A stretch of 7,067 nucleotides of DNA from positions 1 through 7,067 of the forward strand of contig JAITDV010000509.1 of assembly GCA_031282385.1 (NCBI GenBank), written 5' to 3'. This stretch comes from Planctomycetaceae bacterium. Its GTDB lineage: Bacteria > Planctomycetota > Planctomycetia > Pirellulales > Thermoguttaceae. The translations under genes were made by a program, and so were the position numbers. The notes beneath the pieces were generated by a model, which was not told where the DNA came from, ran no database searches, and saw only the letters and a program-made list of their open reading frames with translations. Shown in pieces: positions 1 through 6,247 of this stretch (positions are counted from its first letter, which is position 1; each line of letters opens with the position of its first letter).

Positions 1-185
1 AAAAAATCTACAACGAAAAACCGCCTTTAACTCCTCCGAGACCACCCCTAACCCCTCCGAAGGAGGGGAATAAGAATACGCCTCCGAAGGAGGCGAATAA
101 GAAGAAGCATCCGAGTGAGGCGCGAATTATTCCCCTCCTTCGGAGGGGTCAGGGGTGGTCTCCTACAGGTTAGCGAAAAGGTCTA
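1..185 (+). repeat. MITE-like palindromic repeat, left copy
   Basis: This element matches the right copy at 6835-7043 in inverted orientation, with only about six substitutions and one 24-base gap. Its core is a long imperfect palindrome: the arm at 38-73 pairs with the arm at 127-162 at 35 of 36 positions. Each arm holds a smaller hairpin, CCCCTCC-GAA-GGAGGGG, and a third hairpin, CGCCTCC-GAA-GGAGGCG, sits between the arms at 79-95. The outer flanks (1-37 and 163-185) are not palindromic but are shared by both copies, so the mobile unit is larger than the hairpin. There is no coding potential. It is best read as a non-autonomous mobile element or structured interspersed repeat. The window begins at or inside its outer end, so the left boundary and any target duplication are not visible. 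Confidence 0.85.
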
Positions 186-202
186 GTATCAAAATTAATT
201 GA

Positions 203-346
203 CAAGGAGTACCTATATGCTCAAACGAACTTGCCGCGAACAAGTTGGCTACCATTAAAACAACAAAAAGACTTTTTCAGGGACGACTAGTTACATCTGA
301 TCTTGACAATATTTGGGGCAATATGTATATTGGTCTTCGATTTTAA
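203..346 (+). pseudogene. Possible C-terminal remnant of a truncated gene
   Basis: This frame is open for 47 codons after a TGA at 200-202 and ends at TAA 344-346. It has no good ATG near its 5' end (TTG at 245 is possible), and the repeat element ends only 17 bases upstream. The last residues, W-G-N-M-Y-I-G-L-R-F, end in Phe and alternate hydrophobic and polar side chains. That resembles the terminal beta-strand signal of outer-membrane beta-barrel proteins, which are known in planctomycetes. The gene may have lost its 5' part when the repeat inserted or recombined. The frame is short, could be chance, and overlaps the predicted promoter. Confidence 0.2.
303..331 (+). promoter_or_regulatory. 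Sigma70-like promoter for the di-haem gene
   Basis: TTGACA (303-308) and TATATT (326-331) are separated by 17 bases, one mismatch from the textbook sigma70 consensus. Transcription would begin near 338 and leave a leader of about 160 bases before the ATG at 496. Planctomycete promoters are poorly characterised, so the match is suggestive only. Confidence 0.42.
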
Positions 347-415
347 GTTTTCGTCAACTTAAAGTAAAAATAAAGTTGCCGAAGTTCGATAATTGAACAA
401 GTTATAAAAATAACG

Positions 416-457
416 CTAACATACATGGCTGGTTTATGAGAACGGATTGTATGTTAG
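416..457. promoter_or_regulatory. 10-bp inverted repeat in the 5' leader
   Basis: CTAACATACA (416-425) and TGTATGTTAG (448-457) are perfect reverse complements separated by 22 bases. They lie 38 bases before the start codon of the di-haem gene and downstream of its predicted promoter. They could form a stem-loop in the leader RNA or be a binding site for a dimeric regulator. No T-run follows, so it is not a typical terminator. Confidence 0.4.
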
Positions 458-495
458 TTTACTAAAATTAAAAATTACATTAAAGGGAACCAATA

Positions 496-3400
496 ATGCG
501 ATTAAATTCTTTTTTTGTTACGATAATTTGTGTGTTGTTTGGAGTGTTGTCCGAGGTTAGTTTTGCGGAGTCATTGGTGTTTGATTTTGAGTCTGGAGAT
601 TTGGCGGGCGAAGGTTGGCTGATAGTTGAGGGCGACAACTCAAAACCTATCGGCAACCGCGATTCTGAGTTTCACCACAAGCCTTCCATACCTTACTCAA
701 AACACGGAAAATTTTACCTGACCACTCTCGAAACTACCGCCAATAACGATCCCACCGATGACACAATTTGCATACTCGAATCGCCTGTTTTTGTCCTAAA
801 AGGAACAGAAGTAAAATTACTTGTCGGCGGCGGAAATCGTCCTAATACTTATGTTGGTCTTTGCCCCGTTCTTGACGGCGGTAATGTCGGTAAACCGGTT
901 CGCAAAGCACAAGGACAAAATTCACAGAAACTCAATGAAATTGTCTGGAACGTTGCTGAATTTAAAGATAAACCTTTCGTCTTACAAGTTGTTGACAATG
1001 AAATCGGAAGTTGGGCGCATATCCGCATGGATTACTTCCAAGCAACAGGTCAAATTGATACAGAAAAAAATTCGTTGCGCAAAAAATATCTGGATAATTT
1101 TATTGCCCAAGAAAAAATTAAACGCGAATCTATCCGACAAAATCCATTACTCAACGCCCAACCGATTCTCTATGTTGCCCGCAAACAATACTTGCCCGAC
1201 CACCACAACACAGCTACCATTTTCCAAAACGGCGAAATCAATACCAACTGTTTTCGCGGCAAAAGTTCATTGAGAATTTGGAATCCCAAAGATGATTCCG
1301 TACAAGTTTTACTTGAATTGCCGGACGGAATTGTGCGTGATCCATGTTTATCTTTTGACGCGACAAAATTGCTCGTCTCAATCCGGCGCGACATTAAAGA
1401 TGATTACCACATTTACGAACTCCAACTTAAACCGTTCTTATCAGGCAGTCAAAAAACTATTATCGTTACAAAAAATACTGATCTCACAAATACGCCGCTT
1501 TGTCAATTAACTTATTTGTACGGCGTGAGTGATATTGATCCGATTTACTTGCCGTCCGGCGAAATTGTTTTCGCTTCAACGCGTGAGCCGAAATATTGTA
1601 TGTGTAATCGGCATATTATGACAAACTTGTATAAGATGAATTACGACGGCTCAAATATCCGACAAATCGGTAAAAGTACATTGTTCGAGGGGCATCCGTC
1701 GCTTTTGCCGGACGGTCGAATTATTTATGATCGTTGGGAATATGTTGACCGTAATTTCGGCGACGCTCAAGGCGTATGGATAACAACCGCCGACGGCTTC
1801 AATCACGCAATTTTTTGGGGTAACAACACCGCTTCACCCGGCGGAATTATTGACGCAAAAATCATTCCCGACAGTATGTCTGTTTTCATTGCAACTTTCA
1901 CTTCTACACACGACAGACCTTGGGGGGCTATTGCTCTAGTTGATCGGCAAAAAGGAATTGACGGCAAACAAGCGGTGTTACAAACGTGGCCGGCGTCGGC
2001 AATTAATCTTGTTGATGATGGAAAATCAGAATCATTTAATGAGGTGAAAAAATATGATACATTTACAAGAGTTCGCCCGAAATTTGAAGACCCGTTTCCG
2101 CTTTCTGCCGAATGGTTTCTTGCTTCAGGCATGACCGGACAAGGCGAAAAAATGGGAATATATTTGTTGGGTCGAGACGGTACAATGAAACTCGTTTTTG
2201 ATGACAAAAATGCTGACGGCTGCTTTGACCCGACGCCGATTGCACCAACTGCTCCGCCGTCAACAAATACTCAAGAAGCAGATTTATCTAAATCAACTGG
2301 CAACTTTTACGTAACGAATATTTACGAAGGTCTGGGTATGGACGAAGTCAAAAAAGGAAACGTTAAATTTTTACGTGTTGTCGAATCGCCGGAGAAAAAA
2401 ACGTGGTCGCCGAAAGGTTGGGCAAACGGACACGGTGAACAAGGACCGGGAATGAATTGGTATGAATTTATCAATAAACGTATTCTTGGTACGGTTCCGG
2501 TTGAAGATGACGGCAGTGTTCATTTTACTGTTCCTGCCGATACTTTTTTATACTTTCAATTGCTAGACGAACAAGGACGAATGATTCAAACAATGCGCAG
2601 CGGTGTGATTATTCGACCTGGTGAAACCAACGGTTGTGTTGGTTGCCATGAAGACCGGCTGGCAACTTTTCCGCCGCTTCCAAACACGCCTAAAGCATTG
2701 ACCAAACCGCCGCAACAAATGAACGGCTGGTACGGTTCGCCGCGGCTTTTTAGTTATGTTAAAGAAGTACAGGAACCGGTTTTTGATAAATATTGTACGC
2801 AATGTCATGATTACGGAAAAATTGAACAGAGTTCCAAAAAGCCGAATCTTGCAGGAGATTTGAACACGATTTTCAATACGTCGTATGTTGAACTTTATAA
2901 AAAGAATTTGATCAAAGTAGTTGGAGCGGGACCGCATGTTAAGTTGAAACCATATACGTGGGGTTCAACACAAAGTCGAATCGCTAACGTTTTACTCAAT
3001 GGTCATACAAATCCTGAAATTGATGTGAAACGTAAAGAGCTTGGTGTGTATATTAATCGACAGACAAATCCTGAAGCAATTGATCGGGTTTTAACGTGGA
3101 TTGATTTGAATGCTCCGTATTATCCGACTTATTTGACTTCGTTCCCGAACAATCGTTTTGGACGTTGCCCTATCACAGATGCTCAACTTAACCGTCTGGC
3201 GGATCTTTGCGGTTATAAAAACCGTTTTCGTAGCGGTAATTCTGATGGACAAACTGCACTTGATTGGGCAATTTCGTTTACGCGACCGGAATTGAGTCCG
3301 TGTTTGGCGAAATGGAAAACTGATGCAGATAAAAATTCGCCTGAATACAAAGAGGCGTTGTCGATTATCGAGTCAGGCAAAAACGCTATTGCAACAAACC

Positions 3401-3549
3401 CGCGCGGCGAAAATCCAAACAATGTTGCCGCAACGCAACGCGACACCAAACAACAAGCAAAATACGAATTTCTCCGAAACCTCGAATTACAAATGCGAAA
3501 AGCAATCACAAACAAAGAAAAATTGTTCGATAAAAATGTCATTCAATAA
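496..3549 (+). CDS. Secreted di-haem c-type protein, hydrazine-synthase-alpha-like
   Basis: This 1017-residue protein begins with a signal peptide (hydrophobic residues about 6-22, likely cleavage after SFA near residue 25), so it acts outside the cytoplasmic membrane. Residues about 28-185 resemble the beta-sandwich that starts with a DFESG motif, also found appended to GH32-type enzymes. Residues about 220-590 read as a PD40-type beta-propeller, opening with an ILYVARK strand and containing a CMC motif at 368-370. A region like the hydrazine synthase alpha middle domain follows and ends at haem site CVGCH (714-718). The C-terminal cytochrome part has CTQCH (767-771), a TWGS motif (821-824), a possible distal ligand His837, and WIDLNAPYY (868-876). 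In the anammox enzyme a Tyr four residues after the first CxxCH His ligates the catalytic haem; here that position is Leu722, so hydrazine synthesis is unlikely. A redox or electron-transfer role is inferred, with the substrate unknown. AAAGGGA (482-488), seven bases before the ATG, supports this start. It converges with the next gene. Confidence 0.82.
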   Translation: MRLNSFFVTIICVLFGVLSEVSFAESLVFDFESGDLAGEGWLIVEGDNSKPIGNRDSEFHHKPSIPYSKHGKFYLTTLETTANNDPTDDTICILESPVFVLKGTEVKLLVGGGNRPNTYVGLCPVLDGGNVGKPVRKAQGQNSQKLNEIVWNVAEFKDKPFVLQVVDNEIGSWAHIRMDYFQATGQIDTEKNSLRKKYLDNFIAQEKIKRESIRQNPLLNAQPILYVARKQYLPDHHNTATIFQNGEINTNCFRGKSSLRIWNPKDDSVQVLLELPDGIVRDPCLSFDATKLLVSIRRDIKDDYHIYELQLKPFLSGSQKTIIVTKNTDLTNTPLCQLTYLYGVSDIDPIYLPSGEIVFASTREPKYCMCNRHIMTNLYKMNYDGSNIRQIGKSTLFEGHPSLLPDGRIIYDRWEYVDRNFGDAQGVWITTADGFNHAIFWGNNTASPGGIIDAKIIPDSMSVFIATFTSTHDRPWGAIALVDRQKGIDGKQAVLQTWPASAINLVDDGKSESFNEVKKYDTFTRVRPKFEDPFPLSAEWFLASGMTGQGEKMGIYLLGRDGTMKLVFDDKNADGCFDPTPIAPTAPPSTNTQEADLSKSTGNFYVTNIYEGLGMDEVKKGNVKFLRVVESPEKKTWSPKGWANGHGEQGPGMNWYEFINKRILGTVPVEDDGSVHFTVPADTFLYFQLLDEQGRMIQTMRSGVIIRPGETNGCVGCHEDRLATFPPLPNTPKALTKPPQQMNGWYGSPRLFSYVKEVQEPVFDKYCTQCHDYGKIEQSSKKPNLAGDLNTIFNTSYVELYKKNLIKVVGAGPHVKLKPYTWGSTQSRIANVLLNGHTNPEIDVKRKELGVYINRQTNPEAIDRVLTWIDLNAPYYPTYLTSFPNNRFGRCPITDAQLNRLADLCGYKNRFRSGNSDGQTALDWAISFTRPELSPCLAKWKTDADKNSPEYKEALSIIESGKNAIATNPRGENPNNVAATQRDTKQQAKYEFLRNLELQMRKAITNKEKLFDKNVIQ

Positions 3550-3570
3550 TAGGGCATCTCTATTCTGCTC

Positions 3571-3611
3571 GTACAATAAATTGCGATCTTGAGCCGCGCA
3601 ATTTATTGTAC
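3571..3611. terminator. Perfect 15-bp inverted repeat between convergent genes
   Basis: GTACAATAAATTGCG (3571-3585) and CGCAATTTATTGTAC (3597-3611) pair without mismatch around an 11-base loop. The hairpin lies 22 bases after the stop of the di-haem gene and 26 bases beyond the stop of the minus-strand gene, where a two-way terminator is expected. Neither strand has a T-run directly after the stem, and the stem is AT-rich. It is therefore not a classical intrinsic terminator and may instead protect mRNA 3' ends. Confidence 0.5.
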
Positions 3612-3637
3612 AAAAAGTATAAGTATAAGAGTAAGAG

Positions 3638-5032
3638 TCATGAATCTGCTTTGACTAATAGAGCCGATGCGTGTCCTTGCGGGTTTATTGCGATTTTGAT
3701 GAATGAATCGCCGGTTGAATGTTTGTTTGGGTCAGCGATTAAGATTGGGCATTCGGGGTCTGGTATTGAGTGGTTTATTGTTGGGAAAAATTTTTGCATT
3801 TTGAGAGACATTATACTTGCTATCAACTCAAACATTCCTGAACCTGCGCCGGCATTGCCCCAAAAACCTTTCGCTGCCGCAACTGGAATTGGTTTGTTTC
3901 TTGTTCCAAAAACATCATTTATTGCCATTGCTTCCGCTTTATCTGAATCCCGACTTCCCAATCCGTGAGCGTTGATATGACCAATCCGTTCTAATTCAAT
4001 TACGCCGGTCGCTGCAATAATATTACTTGTGTTGTCAAGTTGCGAATTGGTTTCTTTGACGGAGTTATTCTTTATAATTTTTTTGTCTGCAAATTCATCA
4101 CTTCTCAACGCGCCGTATCGTAAAACATCCCAAATCACAGTCCGTACAACTTCGCGTCTGTAATCAGTATTCTTTCTGCCTCGGCGTATTTTACACGAAC
4201 CGGCAATTATTTCGCACCAAATTTTTACGCCGCGTTTTTTAGCATGTTCACGTTCCTCAAGTACAATTGCGGCAGCGCCGTCCCCAAGTACTGTACCGTT
4301 GCGATGCAAATCAAAAGGACAACATGCCGAATCAGAAAGTTCCTCATTTCGCAATGCCGATGTCATTTTGCAAGGATGCAACCAACCGCCTGTTGTTCCT
4401 GCAAGCATTACATCTGTACGTCCTGATGCAATTATTGAAACCGATTCGCCGATTACTGCGCCAACGGACGCTTCACGCAATGTTATTGAGTTGCTTGGTC
4501 CGTGGAAGTTGTTTAGTATTGCGATGTGGCTTGCGGGCATGTTTGGCAAATATTTGAGTTGCCAGAGCGGCTGCATTTTGGGCAAGCCTTCTTTGCCCCA
4601 ACGTTGAAAATCAAATTGACTGGAAGGGCTGCATGCACGAACGGCATCAATTACGTCTTCAACAGTTGTCAAAATGTAATCTGACCCGAATGAAATTCCA
4701 ACACGTTCGGGTAAAAGTTGACCGACGAAAATTTCAGCGTGACTCAAAGCATGCGAGCTGGCGGCAACTGCCATTTGAATCTCACGGGACATCATCTTTA
4801 ATCCTTTTTTTACCGACTTACGTTGACCTGAATCAGAAATACCGAACTCATCAATATCACCGCTGAAAAGTGCAGGCGCAGCAACAGATATCGGTAATGA
4901 CGTCCGACCACAAGAAACATACGGACGAACTCCGCTCCGACCAGAAATTAACGAATCCCAAAATCCTTCAACTGAAATTGATAATGGACTTATAATACCA
5001 ATTCCGGTTACTACTACCCGACGTTTTGACAT
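3638..5032 (-). CDS. Beta-ketoacyl synthase-like protein lacking catalytic Cys
   Basis: This 464-residue protein has the FabF (KAS II) thiolase fold. The start is RRVVVTGIGIISPL (4-17), PFD and the Gly-rich block lie at 239-256, INAHG at 353-357 is followed by a DKAEA block, and the C-terminal core ends in SALLV. The active site is altered. Where FabF has T-A-C-A-S-G this protein has L-R-E-A-S-V, so the nucleophile Cys is Glu187. His356 matches the first catalytic His and Lys388 the conserved Lys, but the second His, five residues after the Lys, is Asn393. The GFGGTN gating loop near the C-terminus reads as PQGHAS (451-456). A polar insert at about 311-343 helps explain why it exceeds the usual 410-420 residues. 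Loss of Cys suggests a chain-length-factor-like partner or a decarboxylase-like role (inference). No partner synthase, acyl carrier protein or ketoreductase is in view. No strong Shine-Dalgarno precedes its ATG. Confidence 0.85.
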   Translation of the reverse strand: MSKRRVVVTGIGIISPLSISVEGFWDSLISGRSGVRPYVSCGRTSLPISVAAPALFSGDIDEFGISDSGQRKSVKKGLKMMSREIQMAVAASSHALSHAEIFVGQLLPERVGISFGSDYILTTVEDVIDAVRACSPSSQFDFQRWGKEGLPKMQPLWQLKYLPNMPASHIAILNNFHGPSNSITLREASVGAVIGESVSIIASGRTDVMLAGTTGGWLHPCKMTSALRNEELSDSACCPFDLHRNGTVLGDGAAAIVLEEREHAKKRGVKIWCEIIAGSCKIRRGRKNTDYRREVVRTVIWDVLRYGALRSDEFADKKIIKNNSVKETNSQLDNTSNIIAATGVIELERIGHINAHGLGSRDSDKAEAMAINDVFGTRNKPIPVAAAKGFWGNAGAGSGMFELIASIMSLKMQKFFPTINHSIPDPECPILIADPNKHSTGDSFIKIAINPQGHASALLVKADS

Positions 5033-5169
5033 ATTTTTGTTCGACTCACTATTACGAAAATATCAAAGTCAATTTGAAATTACCTGATTGTTTTAAACTG
5101 TTCACACTTGAATTTTCCTTTACCGCCGCCTGATTACCTATCGGAAAACAGGCTTTTACGCTCTTGAGT

Positions 5170-5182
5170 CCCGCAAATTATA
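5170..5182 (-). promoter_or_regulatory. TATAATTTGCGGG motif, copy 1
   Basis: Read on the minus strand this is TATAATTTGCGGG, a perfect -10 hexamer followed by a conserved TTGCGGG. It points toward the ketoacyl-synthase-like gene about 140 bases away. No clear -35 box lies at the usual distance. A GTAC-GAACA-GTAC inverted repeat (5183-5195) directly abuts it on the upstream side. Confidence 0.3.
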
Positions 5183-5292
5183 GTACGAACAGTACACATT
5201 TTTGGAGGACACATTAAAATTGAGTGCAAAATATACAAAAATTTTCAAAAAATGTAACCGCCTGTCAATCTTTAACGAATACATAAACGAAA

Positions 5293-5306
5293 CCCGCAAA
5301 ATTATA
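5293..5306 (-). promoter_or_regulatory. TATAATTTTGCGGG motif, copy 2
   Basis: This second minus-strand copy, TATAATTTTGCGGG, has one extra T relative to copy 1. It has the same orientation and lies about 120 bases further from the synthase-like gene. Together the two could be tandem promoters or sites for one regulator. No good -35 hexamer is visible. Confidence 0.28.
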
Positions 5307-5533
5307 CGTTAGCAACCAGCAAACAAAGTAACAGTAATATTGTATATTCACACAAAAATTTGCCGGTTATGATCAAATATGCGGAATATAATAATTAAAA
5401 CGAATTTAACGTTTTTCTCTCTCACACAATTTAGGGACAAAATCTTGATGAAAACAATTCACAAAAAAAATAAGGTATATTTGGTTAGTCGTAATCTGTC
5501 TGGAATAACTAAAAACCGGATATACCGCTCGTG

Positions 5534-5546
5534 TATAATTTGCGGG
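5534..5546 (+). promoter_or_regulatory. TATAATTTGCGGG motif, copy 3
   Basis: This is an exact 13-base match to copy 1, on the opposite strand and pointing toward the small secreted gene, whose start lies about 115 bases downstream. If the motif is a promoter or operator, both divergent genes would share its control. Confidence 0.3.
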
Positions 5547-5650
5547 ATTCAAAGGCTTAACAGCTTGCTTTATGATATAGGTAAACAGACGGCGGTGAAG
5601 GAAAGTTAAAGTGTGAAAATTCGAAAAATTGAAAATTTGTTTTCTTACTA

Positions 5651-5655
5651 AAGGA
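5651..5655 (+). promoter_or_regulatory. Ribosome binding site deciding a GTG start
   Basis: AAGGA lies seven bases before the GTG at 5663. It supports use of this non-ATG start for the small secreted protein. The next in-frame ATG (5714) would remove the front of the signal peptide. Confidence 0.5.
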
Positions 5656-5662
5656 CAAAGAA

Positions 5663-6019
5663 GTGAGATATTTTGTTACAAAAATTATTATTGTTGTTAT
5701 TTGTGTGATTGCAATGTTTGAGGTTAGTTTTCCTGTTCAGTCAATTCTTTTTGCGCAAGAAAAACATAACCCAACGCATTTTACTTATGTACGTCGAGGC
5801 GAATCACAAACCGGCGATTACAAAGTAGTAGTAGTTCCGGCAGTGGAGGCGCGCCAGGCAAGATTAGATGCACAGACGTATCATATTGGTTGGGACGCTG
5901 TAGATGCGTGGATGGGGCAATCGCGGGTTATGTTTTGTGTTTTGCTAAAAAAACGCCCGCCATACATTCGAGGTACTCCGCCAAGATCAAGACCAATACC
6001 AAAAAATAAACAAAAATAA
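5663..6019 (+). CDS. Small secreted protein of unknown function
   Basis: This is a 118-residue product starting at GTG with a good Shine-Dalgarno. The N-terminus is a signal peptide: basic residues, a hydrophobic stretch at about 8-20 (I/V-rich), and a likely cleavage site near FAQ at 30-32. The mature part begins polar (KHNPTHFTYVRRGES) and has a short hydrophobic VVVVPAVEA segment. It ends in a Pro- and Arg/Lys-rich tail from about residue 97. I recognise no domain. The signal-peptide DNA shares GAGGTTAGTTTT and an upstream ATTTGTGTG with the signal peptide of the di-haem protein. The gene borders the decayed insertion region, so its 3' end may not be the ancestral one and the basic tail could be a frameshifted extension. 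It may be a real small gene or the 5' part of a broken larger one. Confidence 0.5.
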   Translation: MRYFVTKIIIVVICVIAMFEVSFPVQSILFAQEKHNPTHFTYVRRGESQTGDYKVVVVPAVEARQARLDAQTYHIGWDAVDAWMGQSRVMFCVLLKKRPPYIRGTPPRSRPIPKNKQK

Positions 6020-6028
6020 AAGTGTAAT

Positions 6029-6074
6029 ATTTCACATTAATGTTGCAATCAAGTGAAATGATTCTCGTTTTTTT
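6029..6074 (+). terminator. Weak candidate terminator after the secreted gene
   Basis: ATTTCAC (6029-6035) and GTGAAAT (6053-6059) can pair around a 17-base loop. A run of seven T follows at 6068-6074. The stem is short and AT-rich and the T-run is eight bases away, so the call rests mainly on its place just after the stop at 6019. Confidence 0.22.
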
Positions 6075-6169
6075 ATTCTGAACATCCCTCAACTTGCATG
6101 TGTTCTCAAACATGCGGATTACATAATCGGTCATGTGCCGGCGAAAATGACGCTTATGTGTATGTTTTT

Positions 6170-6198
6170 TGTCCGTTGGAGTGCTATTTTGGCTGTCA
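6170..6198 (+). mobile_element. Candidate outer end of a decayed insertion sequence
   Basis: This stretch begins TGTCCGTTGG and ends GGCTGTCA. It lies about 50 bases beyond the stop of the transposase remnant, where the 3' terminal inverted repeat of an insertion sequence would sit. The TG...CA borders fit many insertion-sequence ends. The partner end is not in the window, so this rests on position and base pattern only. Confidence 0.22.
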
Positions 6199-6247
6199 CT
6201 TATAATTTAATTCTTCCTATATTTTTGTTTTTTTATTTTAATTATTT

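Larger units (their letters stand above)
186..495. other. Leader region upstream of the di-haem gene
   Basis: Between the left repeat and the first large gene no intact recognisable gene is present. The stretch holds an open frame that may be the tail of a truncated gene (203-346), a sigma70-like promoter (303-331) and a 10-bp inverted repeat (416-457), each listed separately. A 13-codon frame at 217-258 also has a well-placed AAGGAG (204-209, seven bases before its ATG). It overlaps the other frame and encodes nothing recognisable. Confidence 0.5.
5033..5662. other. Long spacer between divergent genes
   Basis: This 630-base AT-rich spacer separates the divergent ketoacyl-synthase-like gene and the small secreted gene. 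I see no convincing gene in it. Its only notable feature is three copies of a TATAATTTGCGGG-like motif, two on the minus strand and one on the plus strand. A weak hairpin with GCCTG/CAGGC arms lies at 5128-5153. A basic open frame ending at 5609 (ATG at 5448) has no recognisable family and is probably fortuitous. Confidence 0.5.

Noticed and set aside
821..1394. Open frames on both strands inside the di-haem gene
   Set aside because: They are shadows of the large gene, have no ribosome sites and encode no recognisable domain.
496..3549. Evidence for anammox (true hydrazine synthase)
   Set aside because: The catalytic haem Tyr is not present at the expected position and no beta or gamma subunits are nearby; related propeller cytochromes are common in non-anammox planctomycetes.
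3606..3968. Plus-strand 120-codon open frame
   Set aside because: It lies almost wholly opposite the C-terminal coding part of the ketoacyl-synthase-like gene and has no family features of its own.
5220..5312. 30-codon frame from TTG with GGAGG upstream
   Set aside because: GGAGG is 11 bases from a TTG start, the product is not recognisable, and the frame overlaps a TATAATTTTGCGGG motif; chance is likely.
5379..5609. 76-codon frame, or 53 codons from the ATG at 5448
   Set aside because: There is no recognisable domain, a biased Lys/Asn/Ile content typical of AT-rich spacer, and overlap with the third regulatory motif.
6096..6115. Small inverted repeat GCATGT/ACATGC
   Set aside because: Six base pairs with an 8-base loop and no positional link to a gene is not distinguishable from chance.
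5928..6134. Minus-strand 68-codon frame with a hydrophobic centre
   Set aside because: It overlaps the end of the small secreted gene, has no ribosome site, and its hydrophobic run is what T-rich spacer yields by chance.
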